64,000 bases of DNA from Galaxea fascicularis (lineage: Eukaryota > Cnidaria > Anthozoa > Scleractinia > Euphylliidae): positions 2,982,001 through 3,046,000 of the forward strand of contig OX419345.1 in assembly GCA_948470475.1 (NCBI GenBank). Direction: 5' to 3'. The notes beneath the pieces are model-generated. The model was not told where the DNA came from, did no database searches, and saw only the letters and a program-made list of their open reading frames with translations. Shown in pieces: positions 12,217 through 27,000 of this stretch (positions within the stretch are counted from its first letter, which is position 1; the number at the start of each line of letters is the position of its first letter). The position numbers were made by a program, and so were the translations under genes.

Positions 12217-14997
12217 CCGTTTTGAAGTAGGCAAAGTTTAAGCCAAATTCAAAATTTGACTCAAAAGCATGTGGTCCCCCCTTTGGGTTTTGGTCAAAAT
12301 TTCAACTTTGCTAAAATCTTGCACACAGCTCAAATAAGAATAGAAATCATGTTTTCGGAGTTCTTGGAAGCATTTGCAGATGATTTCTAGGTTCCTTTTT
12401 GAAGTAGGCAAAGTTTAAGCCAAATTCAAAATTTGACTCAAAAGCATGTGGTCCCCCCTTTGGGTTTTGGTCAAAATTTCAACTTTGCTAAAATCTTGCA
12501 CACAGCTCAAATAAGAATAGAAATCATGTTTTCGGAGTTCTTGGAAGCATTTGCAGATGATTTCTAGGTTCCTTTTTGAAGTAGGCAAAGTTTAAGCCAA
12601 ATTCAAAATTTGACTCAAAAGCATGTGGTCCCCCCTTTGGGTTTTGGTCAAAATTTCAACTTTGCTAAAATCTTGCACACAGCTCAAATAAGAATAGAAA
12701 TCATGTTTTCGGAGTTCTTGGAAGCATTTGCAGATGATTTCTAGGTTCCTTTTTGAAGTAGGCAAAGTTTAAGCCAAATTCAAAATTTGACTCAAAAGCA
12801 TGTGGTCCCCCCTTTGGGTTTTGGTCAAAATTTCAACTTTGCTAAAATCTTGCACACAGCTCAAATAAGAATAGAAATCATGTTTTCGGAGTTCTTGGAA
12901 GCATTTGCAGATGATTTCTAGGTTCCTTTTTGAAGTAGGCAAAGTTTAAGCCAAATTCAAAATTTGACTCAAAAGCATGTGGTCCCCCCTTTGGGTTTTG
13001 GTCAAAATTTCAACTTTGCTAAAATCTTGCACACAGCTCAAATAAGAATAGAAATCATGTTTTCGGAGTTCTTGGAAGCATTTGCAGGTGATTTCTAGGT
13101 TCCGTTTTGAAGTAGGCAAAGTTTAAGCCAAATTCAAAATTTGACTCAAAAGCATGTGGTCCCCCCTTTGGGTTTTGGTCAAAATTTCAACTTTGCTAAA
13201 ATCTTGCACACAGCTCAAATAAGAATAGAAATCATGTTTTCGGAGTTCTTGGAAGCATTTGCAGATGATTTCTAGGTTCCTTTTTGAAGTAGGCAAAGTT
13301 TAAGCCAAATTCAAAATTTGACTCAAAAGCATGTGGTCCCCCCTTTGGGTTTTGGTCAAAATTTCAACTTTGCTAAAATCTTGCACACAGCTCAAATAAG
13401 AATAGAAATCATGTTTTCGGAGTTCTTGGAAGCATTTGCAGATGATTTCTAGGTTCCTTTTTGAAGTAGGCAAAGTTTAAGCCAAATTCAAAATTTGACT
13501 CAAAAGCATGTGGTCCCCCCTTTGGGTTTTGGTCAAAATTTCAATTTTGCTAAAATCTTGCACACAGCTCAAATAAGAATAGAAATCATGTTTTCGGAGT
13601 TCTTGGAAGCATTTGCAGATGATTTCTAGGTTCCGTTTTGAAGTAGGCAAAGTTTAAGCCAAATTCAAAATTTGACTCAAAAGCATGTGGTCCCCCCTTT
13701 GGGTTTTGGTCAAAATTTCAACTTTGCTAAAATCTTGCACACAGCTCAAATAAGAATAGAAATCATGTTTTCGGAGTTCTTGGAAGCATTTGCAGATGAT
13801 TTCTAGGTTCCTTTTTGAAGTAGGCAAAGTTTAAGCCAAATTCAAAATTTGACTCAAAAGCATGTGGTCCCCCCTTTGGGTTTTGGTCAAAATTTCAACT
13901 TTGCTAAAATCTTGCACACAGCTCAAATAAGAATAGAAATCATGTTTTCGGAGTTCTTGGAAGCATTTGCAGATGATTTCTAGGTTCCTTTTTGAAGTAG
14001 GCAAAGTTTAAGCCAAATTCAAAATTTGACTCAAAAGCATGTGGTCCCCCCTTTGGGTTTTGGTCAAAATTTCAACTTTGCTAAAATCTTGCACACAGCT
14101 CAAATAAGAATAGAAATCATGTTTTCGGAGTTCTTGGAAGCATTTGCAGGTGATTTCTAGGTTCCGTTTTGAAGTAGGCAAAGTTTAAGCCAAATTCAAA
14201 ATTTGACTCAAAAGCACGTGGTCCCCCCTTTGGGTTTTGGTCAAAATTTCAACTTTGCTAAAATCTTGCACACAGCTCAAATAAGAATAGAAATCATGTT
14301 TTCGGAGTTCTTGGAAGCATTTGCAGATGATTTCTAGGTTCCTTTTTGAAGTAGGCAAAGTTTAAGCCAAATTCAAAATTTGACTCAAAAGCATGTGGTC
14401 CCCCCTTTGGGTTTTGGTCAAAATTTCAACTTTGCTAAAATCTTGCACACAGCTCAAATAAGAATAGAAATCATGTTTTCGGAGTTCTTGGAAGCATTTG
14501 CAGATGATTTCTAGGTTCCTTTTTGAAGTAGGCAAAGTTTAAGCCAAATTCAAAATTTGACTCAAAAGCATGTGGTCCCCCCTTTGGGTTTTGGTCAAAA
14601 TTTCAACTTTGCTAAAATCTTGCACACAGCTCAAATAAGAATAGAAATCATGTTTTCGGAGTTCTTGGAAGCATTTGCAGATGATTTCTAGGTTCCTTTT
14701 TGAAGTAGGCAAAGTTTAAGCCAAATTCAAAATTTGACTCAAAAGCATGTGGTCCCCCCTTTGGGTTTTGGTCAAAATTTCAACTTTGCTAAAATCTTGC
14801 ACACAGCTCAAATAAGAATAGAAATCATGTTTTCGGAGTTCTTGGAAGCATTTGCAGATGATTTCTAGGTTCCTTTTTGAAGTAGGCAAAGTTTAAGCCA
14901 AATTCAAAATTTGACTCAAAAGCATGTGGTCCCCCCTTTGGGTTTTGGTCAAAATTTCAATTTTGCTAAAATCTTGCACACAGCTCAAATAAGAATA

Positions 14998-15030
14998 GAA
15001 ATCATGTTTTCGGACTAGGTTCCTTTTTGA
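14998..15030. repeat. Satellite unit with a 27-bp deletion
   Basis: TTTTCGGACTAGGTTCC joins the end of one unit to the CTAGG of the next, skipping 27 bp (GTTCTTGG through GATGATTT), which leaves about 150 bp. It is found once in the window. It accounts exactly for the 1566-bp marker interval 14146 to 15712 (nine units minus 27). Confidence 0.9.
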
Positions 15031-18000
15031 AGTAGGCAAAGTTTAAGCCAAATTCAAAATTTGACTCAAAAGCATGTGGTCCCCCCTTTGGGTTTTGGTC
15101 AAAATTTCAACTTTGCTAAAATCTTGCACACAGCTCAAATAAGAATAGAAATCATGTTTTCGGAGTTCTTGGAAGCATTTGCAGATGATTTCTAGGTTCC
15201 TTTTTGAAGTAGGCAAAGTTTAAGCCAATTTCAAAATTTGACTCAAAAGCATGTGGTTCCCCCTTTGGGTTTTGGTCAAAATTTCAACTTTGCTAAAATC
15301 TTGCACACAGCTCAAATAAGAATAGAAATCATGTTTTCGGAGTTCTTGGAAGCATTTGCAGATGATTTCTAGGTTCCTTTTTGAAGTAGGCAAAGTTTAA
15401 GCCAAATTCAAAATTTGACTCAAAAGCATGTGGTCCCCCCTTTGGGTTTTGGTCAAAATTTCAACTTTGCTAAAATCTTGCACACAGCTCAAATAAGAAT
15501 AGAAATCATGTTTTCGGAGTTCTTGGAAGCATTTGCAGATGATTTCTAGGTTCCTTTTTGAAGTAGGCAAAGTTTAAGCCAAATTCAAAATTTGACTCAA
15601 AAGCATGTGGTCCCCCCTTTGGGTTTTGGTCAAAATTTCAACTTTGCTAAAATCTTGCACACAGCTCAAATAAGAATAGAAATCATGTTTTCGGAGTTCT
15701 TGGAAGCATTTGCAGGTGATTTCTAGGTTCCGTTTTGAAGTAGGCAAAGTTTAAGCCAAATTCAAAATTTGACTCAAAAGCATGTGGTCCCCCCTTTGGG
15801 TTTTGGTCACAATTTCAACTTTGCTAAAATCTTGCACACAGCTCAAATAAGAATAGAAATCATGTTTTCGGAGTTCTTGGAAGCATTTGCAGATGATTTC
15901 TAGGTTCCTTTTTGAAGTAGGCAAAGTTTAAGCCAAATTCAAAATTTGACTCAAAAGCATGTGGTCCCCCCTTTGGGTTTTGGTCAAAATTTCAACTTTG
16001 CTAAAATCTTGCACACAGCTCAAATAAGAATAGAAATCATGTTTTCGGAGTTCTTGGAAGCATTTGCAGATGATTTCTAGGTTCCTTTTTGAAGTAGGCA
16101 AAGTTTAAGCCAAATTCAAAATTTGACTCAAAAGCATGTGGTCCCCCCTTTGGGTTTTGGTCAAAATTTCAACTTTGCTAAAATCTTGCACACAGCTCAA
16201 ATAAGAATAGAAATCATGTTTTCGGAGTTCTTGGAAGCATTTGCAGATGATTTCTAGGTTCCTTTTTGAAGTAGGCAAAGTTTAAGCCAAATTCAAAATT
16301 TGACTCAAAAGCATGTGGTCCCCCCTTTGGGTTTTGGTCAAAATTTCAACTTTGCTAAAATCTTGCACACAGCTCAAATAAGAATAGAAATCATGTTTTC
16401 GGAGTTCTTGGAAGCATTTGCAGATGATTTCTAGGTTCCTTTTTAAAGTAGGCAAAGTTTAAGCCAAATTCAAAATTTGACTCAAAAGCATGTGGTCCCC
16501 CCTTTGGGTTTTGGTCAAAATTTCAACTTTGCTAAAATCTTGCACACAGCTCAAATAAGAATAGAAATCATGTTTTCGGAGTTCTTGGAAGCATTTGCAG
16601 ATGATTTCTAGGTTCCTTTTTGAAGTAGGCAAAGTTTAAGCCAAATTCAAAATTTGACTCAAAAGCATGTGGTCCCCCCTTTGGGTTTTGGTCAAAATTT
16701 CAACTTTGCTAAAATCTTGCACACAGCTCAAATAAGAATAGAAATCATGTTTTCGGAGTTCTTGGAAGCATTTGCAGATGATTTCTAGGTTCCTTTTTGA
16801 AGTAGGCAAAGTTTAAGCCAAATTCAAAATTTGACTCAAAAGCATGTGGTCCCCCCTTTGGGTTTTGGTCAAAATTTCAACTTTGCTAAAATCTTGCACA
16901 CAGCTCAAATAAGAATAGAAATCATGTTTTCGGAGTTCTTGGAAGCATTTGCAGGTGATTTCTAGGTTCCGTTTTGAAGTAGGCAAAGTTTAAGCCAAAT
17001 TCAAAATTTGACTCAAAAGCATGTGGTCCCCCCTTTGGGTTTTGGTCAAAATTTCAACTTTGCTAAAATCTTGCACACAGCTCAAATAAGAATAGAAATC
17101 ATGTTTTCGGAGTTCTTGGAAGCATTTGCAGATGATTTCTAGGTTCCTTTTTGAAGTAGGCAAAGTTTAAGCCAAATTCAAAATTTGACTCAAAAGCATG
17201 TGGTCCCCCCTTTGGGTTTTGGTCAAAATTTCAACTTTGCTAAAATCTTGCACACAGCTCAAATAAGAATAGAAATCATGTTTTCGGAGTTCTTGGAAGC
17301 ATTTGCAGATGATTTCTAGGTTCCTTTTTGAAGTAGGCAAAGTTTAAGCCAAATTCAAAATTTGACTCAAAAGCATGTGGTCCCCCCTTTGGGTTTTGGT
17401 CAAAATTTCAACTTTGCTAAAATCTTGCACACAGCTCAAATAAGAATAGAAATCATGTTTTCGGAGTTCTTGGAAGCATTTGCAGGTGATTTCTAGGTTC
17501 CGTTTTGAAGTAGGCAAAGTTTAAGCCAAATTCAAAATTTGACTCAAAAGCATGTGGTCCCCCCTTTGGGTTTTGGTCAAAATTTCAACTTTGCTAAAAT
17601 CTTGCACACAGCTCAAATAAGAATAGAAATCATGTTTTCGGAGTTCTTGGAAGCATTTGCAGATGATTTCTAGGTTCCTTTTTGAAGTAGGCAAAGTTTA
17701 AGCCAAATTCAAAATTTGACTCAAAAGCATGTGGTCCCCCCTTTGGGTTTTGGTCAAAATTTCAACTTTGCTAAAATCTTGCACACAGCTCAAATAAGAA
17801 TAGAAATCATGTTTTCGGAGTTCTTGGAAGCATTTGCAGGTGATTTCTAGGTTGCGTTTTGAAGTAGGCAAAGTTTAAGCCAAATTCAAAATTTGACTCA
17901 AAAGCATGTGGTCCCCCCTTTGGGTTTTGGTCAAAATTTCAACTTTGCTAAAATCTTGCACACAGCTCAAATAAGAATAGAAATCATGTTTTCGGAGTTC

Positions 18001-20845
18001 TTGGAAGCATTTGCAGATGATTTCTAGGTTCCTTTTTGAAGTAGGCAAAGTTTAAGCCAAATTCAAAATTTGACTCAAAAGCATGTGGTCCCCCCTTTGG
18101 GTTTTGGTCAAAATTTCAACTTTGCTAAAATCTTGCACACAGCTCAAATAAGAATAGAAATCATGTTTTCGGAGTTCTTGGAAGCATTTGCAGATGATTT
18201 CTAGGTTCCTTTTTGAAGTAGGCAAAGTTTAAGCCAAATTCAAAATTTGACTCAAAAGCATGTGGTCCCCCCTTTGGGTTTTGGTCAAAATTTCAACTTT
18301 GCTAAAATCTTGCACACAGCTCAAATAAGAATAGAAATCATGTTTTCGGAGTTCTTGGAAGCATTTGCAGGTGATTTCTAGGTTCCGTTTTGAAGTAGGC
18401 AAAGTTTAAGCCAAATTCAAAATTTGACTCAAAAGCATGTGGTCCCCCCTTTGGGTTTTGGTCAAAATTTCAACTTTGCTAAAATCTTGCACACAGCTCA
18501 AATAAGAATAGAAATCATGTTTTCGGAGTTCTTGGAAGCATTTGCAGATGATTTCTAGGTTCCTTTTTGAAGTAGGCAAAGTTTAAGCCAAATTCAAAAT
18601 TTGACTCAAAAGCATGTGGTCCCCCCTTTGGGTTTTGGTCAAAATTTCAACTTTGCTAAAATCTTACACACAGCTCAAATAAGAATAGAAATCATGTTTT
18701 CGGAGTTCTTGGAAGCATTTGCAGATGATTTCTAGGTTCCTTTTTGAAGTAGGCAAAGTTTAAGCCAAATTCAAAATTTGACTCAAAAGCATGTGGTCCC
18801 CCCTTTGGGTTTTGGTCAAAATTTCAACTTTGCTAAAATCTTGCACACAGCTCAAATAAGAATAGAAATCATGTTTTCGGAGTTCTTGGAAGCATTTGCA
18901 GATGATTTCTAGGTTCCTTTTTAAAGTAGGCAAAGTTTAAGCCAAATTCAAAATTTGACTCAAAAGCATGTGGTCCCCCCTTTGGGTTTTGGTCAAAATT
19001 TCAATTTTGCTAAAATCTTGCACACAGCTCAAATAAGAATAGAAATCATGTTTTCGGAGTTCTTGGAAGCATTTGCAGATGATTTCTAGGTTCCTTTTTG
19101 AAGTAGGCAAAGTTTAAGCCAAATTCAAAATTTGACTCAAAAGCATGTGGTCCCCCCTTTGGGTTTTGGTCAAAATTTCAACTTTGCTAAAATCTTGCAC
19201 ACAGCTCAAATAAGAATAGAAATCATGTTTTCGGAGTTCTTGGAAGCATTTGCAGGTGATTTCTAGGTTCCGTTTTGAAGTAGGCAAAGTTTAAGCCAAA
19301 TTCAAAATTTGACTCAAAAGCATGTGGTCCCCCCTTTGGGTTTTGGTCAAAATTTCAACTTTGCTAAAATCTTGCACACAGCTCAAATAAGAATAGAAAT
19401 CATGTTTTCGGAGTTCTTGGAAGCATTTGCAGATGATTTCTAGGTTCCTTTTTGAAGTAGGCAAAGTTTAAGCCAAATTCAAAATTTGACTCAAAAGCAT
19501 GTGGTCCCCCCTTTGGGTTTTGGTCAAAATTTCAATTTTGCTAAAATCTTGCACACAGCTCAAATAAGAATAGAAATCATGTTTTCGGAGTTCTTGGAAG
19601 CATTTGCAGATGATTTCTAGGTTCCTTTTTGAAGTAGGCAAAGTTTAAGCCAAATTCAAAATTTGACTCAAAAGCATGTGGTCCCCCCTTTGGGTTTTGG
19701 TCAAAATTTCAACTTTGCTAAAATCTTGCACACAGCTCAAATAAGAATAGAAATCATGTTTTCGGAGTTCTTGGAAGCATTTGCAGGTGATTTCTAGGTT
19801 CCGTTTTGAAGTAGGCAAAGTTTAAGCCAAATTCAAAATTTGACTCAAAAGCATGTGGTCCCCCCTTTGGGTTTTGGTCAAAATTTCAACTTTGCTAAAA
19901 TCTTGCACACAGCTCAAATAAGAATAGAAATCATGTTTTCGGAGTTCTTGGAAGCATTTGCAGATGATTTCTAGGTTCCTTTTTGAAGTAGGCAAAGTTT
20001 AAGCCAAATTCAAAATTTGACTCAAAAGCATGTGGTCCCCCCTTTGGGTTTTGGTCAAAATTTCAACTTTGCTAAAATCTTGCACACAGCTCAAATAAGA
20101 ATAGAAATCATGTTTTCGGAGTTCTTGGAAGCATTTGCAGGTGATTTCTAGGTTCCGTTTTGAAGTAGGCAAAGTTTAAGCCAAATTCAAAATTTGACTC
20201 AAAAGCATGTGGTCCCCCCTTTGGGTTTTGGTCAAAATTTCAACTTTGCTAAAATCTTGCACACAGCTCAAATAAGAATAGAAATCATGTTTTCGGAGTT
20301 CTTGGAAGCATTTGCAGATGATTTCTAGGTTCCTTTTTGAAGTAGGCAAAGTTTAAGCCAAATTCAAAATTTGACTCAAAAGCATGTGGTCCCCCCTTTG
20401 GGTTTTGGTCAAAATTTCAACTTTGCTAAAATCTTGCACACCGCTCAAATAAGAATAGAAATCATGTTTTCGGAGTTCTTGGAAGCATTTGCAGATGATT
20501 TCTAGGTTCCTTTTTGAAGTAGGCAAAGTTTAAGCCAAATTCAAAATTTGACTCAAAAGCATGTGGTCCCCCCTTTGGGTTTTGGTCAAAATTTCAACTT
20601 TGCTAAAATCTTGCACACAGCTCAAATAAGAATAGAAATCATGTTTTCGGAGTTCTTGGAAGCATTTGCAGATGATTTCTAGGTTCCTTTTTGAAGTAGG
20701 CAAAGTTTAAGCCAAATTCAAAATTTGACTCAAAAGCATGTGGTCCCCCCTTTGGGTTTTGGTCAAAATTTCAACTTTGCTAAAATCTTGCACACAGCTC
20801 AAATAAGAATAGAAATCATGTTTTCGGAGTTCTTGGAAGCATTTG

Positions 20846-21024
20846 CAGATGATTTCTAGGTTCCTTTTTAAAGGAGGGAAAGTTTAAGCCAAATTCAAAA
20901 TTTGACTCAAAAGCATGTGGTCGCCCCTTTGGGTTTTGGTCAAAATTTATTTAATTTTGCTAAAATCTTGCACACAGCTCAAATAAGAATAGAAATCATG
21001 TTTTCGGAGTTCTTGGAAGCATTT
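20846..21024. repeat. Diverged satellite unit with a 3-bp insertion
   Basis: This single unit carries AAAGGAGGGAAAG in place of GAAGTAGGCAAAG, TCGCCCC in place of TCCCCCC, and AAATTTATTTAATTTTGC, which is 3 bp longer than the usual AAATTTCAATTTTGC. It is the most altered internal unit I noticed apart from deletion units. Its neighbours are ordinary. Confidence 0.85.
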
Positions 21025-24000
21025 GCAGATGATTTCTAGGTTCCTTTTTGAAGTAGGCAAAGTTTAAGCCAAATTCAAAATTTGACTCAAAAGCATGTGG
21101 TCCCCCCTTTGGGTTTTGGTCAAAATTTCAACTTTGCTAAAATCTTGCACACAGCTCAAATAAGAATAGAAATCATGTTTTCGGAGTTCTTGGAAGCATT
21201 TGCAGATGATTTCTAGGTTCCTTTTTGAAGTAGGCAAAGTTTAAGCCAATTTCAAAATTTGACTCAAAAGCATGTGGTTCCCCCTTTGGGTTTTGGTCAA
21301 AATTTCAACTTTGCTAAAATCTTGCACACAGCTCAAATAAGAATAGAAATCATGTTTTCGGAGTTCTTGGAAGCATTTGCAGATGATTTCTAGGTTCCTT
21401 TTTGAAGTAGGCAAAGTTTAAGCCAAATTCAAAATTTGACTCAAAAGCATGTGGTCCCCCCTTTGGGTTTTGGTCAAAATTTCAACTTTGCTAAAATCTT
21501 GCACACAGCTCAAATAAGAATAGAAATCATGTTTTCGGAGTTCTTGGAAGCATTTGCAGATGATTTCTAGGTTCCTTTTTGAAGTAGGCAAAGTTTAAGC
21601 CAAATTCAAAATTTAACTCAAAAGCATGTGGTCCCCCCTTTGGGTTTTGGTCAAAATTTCAACTTTGCTAAAATCTTGCACACAGCTCAAATAAGAATAG
21701 AAATCATGTTTTCGGAGTTCTTGGAAGCATTTGCAGGTGATTTCTAGGTTCCGTTTTGAAGTAGGCAAAGTTTAAGCCAAATTCAAAATTTGACTCAAAA
21801 GCATGTGGTCCCCCCTTTGGGTTTTGGTCAAAATTTCAACTTTGCTAAAATCTTGCACACAGCTCAAATAAGAATAGAAATCATGTTTTCGGAGTTCTTG
21901 GAAGCATTTGCAGATGATTTCTAGGTTCCTTTTTGAAGTAGGCAAAGTTTAAGCCAAATTCAAAATTTGACTCAAAAGCATGTGGTCCCCCCTTTGGGTT
22001 TTGGTCAAAATTTCAACTTTGCTAAAATCTTGCACACAGCTCAAATAAGAATAGAAATCATGTTTTCGGAGTTCTTGGAAGCATTTGCAGATGATTTCTA
22101 GGTTCCTTTTTGAAGTAGGCAAAGTTTAAGCCAAATTCAAAATTTGACTCAAAAGCATGTGGTCCCCCCTTTGGGTTTTGGTCAAAATTTCAACTTTGCT
22201 AAAATCTTGCACACAGCTCAAATAAGAATAGAAATCATGTTTTCGGAGTTCTTGGAAGCATTTGCAGATGATTTCTAGGTTCCTTTTTAAAGTAGGCAAA
22301 GTTTAAGCCAAATTCAAAATTTGACTCAAAAGCATGTGGTCCCCCCTTTGGGTTTTGGTCAAAATTTCAACTTTGCTAAAATCTTGCACACAGCTCAAAT
22401 AAGAATAGAAATCATGTTTTCGGAGTTCTTGGAAGCATTTGCAGATGATTTCTAGGTTCCGTTTTGAAGTAGGCAAAGTTTAAGCCAATTTCAAAATTTG
22501 ACTCAAAAGCATGTGGTTCCCCCTTTGGGTTTTGGTCAAAATTTCAACTTTGCTAAAATCTTGCACACAGCTCAAATAAGAATAGAAATCATGTTTTCGG
22601 AGTTCTTGGAAGCATTTGCAGATGATTTCTAGGTTCCTTTTTGAAGTAGGCAAAGTTTAAGCCAAATTCAAAATTTGACTCAAAAGCATGTGGTCCCCCC
22701 TTTGGGTTTTGGTCAAAATTTCAACTTTGCTAAAATCTTGCACACAGCTCAAATAAGAATAGAAATCATGTTTTCGGAGTTCTTGGAAGCATTTGCAGAT
22801 GATTTCTAGGTTCCTTTTTGAAGTAGGCAAAGTTTAAGCCAAATTCAAAATTTGACTCAAAAGCATGTGGTCCCCCCTTTGGGTTTTGGTCAAAATTTCA
22901 ACTTTGCTAAAATCTTGCACACAGCTCAAATAAGAATAGAAATCATGTTTTCGGAGTTCTTGGAAGCATTTGCAGGTGATTTCTAGGTTCCGTTTTGAAG
23001 TAGGCAAAGTTTAAGCCAAATTCAAAATTTGACTCAAAAGCATGTGGTCCCCCCTTTGGGTTTTGGTCAAAATTTCAACTTTGCTAAAATCTTGCACACA
23101 GCTCAAATAAGAATAGAAATCATGTTTTCGGAGTTCTTGGAAGCATTTGCAGATGATTTCTAGGTTCCTTTTTGAAGTAGGCAAAGTTTAAGCCAAATTC
23201 AAAATTTGACTCAAAAGCATGTGGTCCCCCCTTTGGGTTTTGGTCAAAATTTCAACTTTGCTAAAATCTTGCACACAGCTCAAATAAGAATAGAAATCAT
23301 GTTTTCGGAGTTCTTGGAAGCATTTGCAGGTGATTTCTAGGTTCCGTTTTGAAGTAGGCAAAGTTTAAGCCAAATTCAAAATTTGACTCAAAAGCATGTG
23401 GTCCCCCCTTTGGGTTTTGGTCAAAATTTCAACTTTGCTAAAATCTTGCACACAGCTCAAATAAGAATAGAAATCATGTTTTCGGAGTTCTTGGAAGCAT
23501 TTGCAGATGATTTCTAGGTTCCTTTTTGAAGTAGGCAAAGTTTAAGCCAAATTCAAAATTTGACTCAAAAGCATGTGGTCCCCCCTTTGGGTTTTGGTCA
23601 AAATTTCAACTTTGCTAAAATCTTGCACACAGCTCAAATAAGAATAGAAATCATGTTTTCGGAGTTCTTGGAAGCATTTGCAGATGATTTCTAGGTTCCT
23701 TTTTGAAGTAGGCAAAGTTTAAGCCAAATTCAAAATTTGACTCAAAAGCATGTGGTCCCCCCTTTGGGTTTTGGTCAAAATTTCAACTTTGCTAAAATCT
23801 TGCACACAGCTCAAATAAGAATAGAAATCATGTTTTCGGAGTTCTTGGAAGCATTTGCAGATGATTTCTAGGTTCCTTTTTGAAGTAGGCAAAGTTTAAG
23901 CCAAATTCAAAATTTGACTCAAAAGCATGTGGTCCCCCCTTTGGGTTTTGGTCAAAATTTCAACTTTGCTAAAATCTTGCACACAGCTCAAATAAGAATA

Positions 24001-27000
24001 GAAATCATGTTTTCGGAGTTCTTGGAAGCATTTGCAGATGATTTCTAGGTTCCTTTTTAAAGTAGGCAAAGTTTAAGCCAAATTCAAAATTTGACTCAAA
24101 AGCATGTGGTCCCCCCTTTGGGTTTTGGTCAAAATTTCAACTTTGCTAAAATCTTGCACACAGCTCAAATAAGAATAGAAATCATGTTTTCGGAGTTCTT
24201 GGAAGCATTTGCAGATGATTTCTAGGTTCCTTTTTGAAGTAGGCAAAGTTTAAGCCAAATTCAAAATTTGACTCAAAAGCATGTGGTCCCCCCTTTGGGT
24301 TTTGGTCAAAATTTCAACTTTGCTAAAATCTTGCACACAGCTCAAATAAGAATAGAAATCATGTTTTCGGAGTTCTTGGAAGCATTTGCAGGTGATTTCT
24401 AGGTTCCGTTTTGAAGTAGGCAAAGTTTAAGCCAAATTCAAAATTTGACTCAAAAGCATGTGGTCCCCCCTTTGGGTTTTGGTCAAAATTTCAACTTTGC
24501 TAAAATCTTGCACACAGCTCAAATAAGAATAGAAATCATGTTTTCGGAGTTCTTGGAAGCATTTGCAGATGATTTCTAGGTTCCTTTTTGAAGTAGGCAA
24601 AGTTTAAGCCAAATTCAAAATTTGACTCAAAAGCATGTGGTCCCCCCTTTGGGTTTTGGTCAAAATTTCAACTTTGCTAAAATCTTGCACACAGCTCAAA
24701 TAAGAATAGAAATCATGTTTTCGGAGTTCTTGGAAGCACTTGCAGATGATTTCTAGGTTCCTTTTTGAAGTAGGCAAAGTTTAAGCCAAATTCAAAATTT
24801 GACTCAAAAGCATGTGGTCCCCCCTTTGGGTTTTGGTCAAAATTTCAACTTTGCTAAAATCTTGCACACAGCTCAAATAAGAATAGAAATCATGTTTTCG
24901 GAGTTCTTGGAAGCATTTGCAGATGATTTCTAGGTTCCTTTTTGAAGTAGGCAAAGTTTAAGCCAAATTCAAAATTTGACTCAAAAGCATGTGGTCCCCC
25001 CTTTGGGTTTTGGTCAAAATTTCAACTTTGCTAAAATCTTGCACACAGCTCAAATAAGAATAGAAATCATGTTTTCGGAGTTCTTGGAAGCATTTGCAGA
25101 TGATTTCTAGGTTCCTTTTTGAAGTAGGCAAAGTTTAAGCCAAATTCAAAATTTGACTCAAAAGCATGTGGTCCCCCCTTTGGGTTTTGGTCAAAATTTC
25201 AACTTTGCTAAAATCTTGCACACAGCTCAAATAAGAATAGAAATCATGTTTTCGGAGTTCTTGGAAGCATTTGCAGGTGATTTCTAGGTTCCGTTTTGAA
25301 GTAGGCAAAGTTTAAGCCAAATTCAAAATTTGACTCAAAAGCATGTGGTCCCCCCTTTGGGTTTTGGTCAAAATTTCAACTTTGCTAAAATCTTGCACAC
25401 AGCTCAAATAAGAATAGAAATCATGTTTTCGGAGTTCTTGGAAGCATTTGCAGATGATTTCTAGGTTCCTTTTTGAAGTAGGCAAAGTTTAAGCCAAATT
25501 CAAAATTTGACTCAAAAGCATGTGGTCCCCCCTTTGGGTTTTGGTCAAAATTTCAACTTTGCTAAAATCTTGCACACAGCTCAAATAAGAATAGAAATCA
25601 TGTTTTCGGAGTTCTTGGAAGCATTTGCAGATGATTTCTAGGTTCCTTTTTAAAGTAGGCAAAGTTTAAGCCAAATTCAAAATTTGACTCAAAAGCATGT
25701 GGTCCCCCCTTTGGGTTTTGGTCAAAATTTCAACTTTGCTAAAATCTTGCACACAGCTCAAATAAGAATAGAAATCATGTTTTCGGAGTTCTTGGAAGCA
25801 TTTGCAGGTGATTTCTAGGTTCCGTTTTGAAGTAGGCAAAGTTTAAGCCAAATTCAAAATTTGACTCAAAAGCATGTGGTCCCCCCTTTGGGTTTTGGTC
25901 AAAATTTCAACTTTGCTAAAATCTTGCACACAGCTCAAATAAGAATAGAAATCATGTTTTCGGAGTTCTTGGAAGCATTTGCAGATGATTTCTAGGTTCC
26001 TTTTTGAAGTAGGCAAAGTTTAAGCCAAATTCAAAATTTGACTCAAAAGCATGTGGTCCCCCCTTTGGGTTTTGGTCAAAATTTCAACTTTGCTAAAATC
26101 TTGCACACAGCTCAAATAAGAATAGAAATCATGTTTTCGGAGTTCTTGGAAGCATTTGCAGATGATTTCTAGGTTCCTTTTTGAAGTAGGCAAAGTTTAA
26201 GCCAAATTCAAAATTTGACTCAAAAGCATGTGGTCCCCCCTTTGGGTTTTGGTCAAAATTTCAACTTTGCTAAAATCTTGCACACAGCTCAAATAAGAAT
26301 AGAAATCATGTTTTCGGAGTTCTTGGAAGCATTTGCAGGTGATTTCTAGGTTCCGTTTTGAAGTAGGCAAAGTTTAAGCCAAATTCAAAATTTGACTCAA
26401 AAGCATGTGGTCCCCCCTTTGGGTTTTGGTCAAAATTTCAACTTTGCTAAAATCTTGCACACAGCTCAAATAAGAATAGAAATCATGTTTTCGGAGTTCT
26501 TGGAAGCATTTGCAGATGATTTCTAGGTTCCTTTTTGAAGTAGGCAAAGTTTAAGCCAAATTCAAAATTTGACTCAAAAGCATGTGGTCCCCCCTTTGGG
26601 TTTTGGTCAAAATTTCAACTTTGCTAAAATCTTGCACACAGCTCAAATAAGAATAGAAATCATGTTTTCGGAGTTCTTGGAAGCATTTGCAGATGATTTC
26701 TAGGTTCCTTTTTGAAGTAGGCAAAGTTTAAGCCAAATTCAAAATTTGACTCAAAAGCATGTGGTCCCCCCTTTGGGTTTTGGTCAAAATTTCAACTTTG
26801 CTAAAATCTTGCACACAGCTCAAATAAGAATAGAAATCATGTTTTCGGAGTTCTTGGAAGCATTTGCAGATGATTTCTAGGTTCCTTTTTGAAGTAGGCA
26901 AAGTTTAAGCCAAATTCAAAATTTGACTCAAAAGCATGTGGTCCCCCCTTTGGGTTTTGGTCAAAATTTCAACTTTGCTAAAATCTTGCACACAGCTCAA

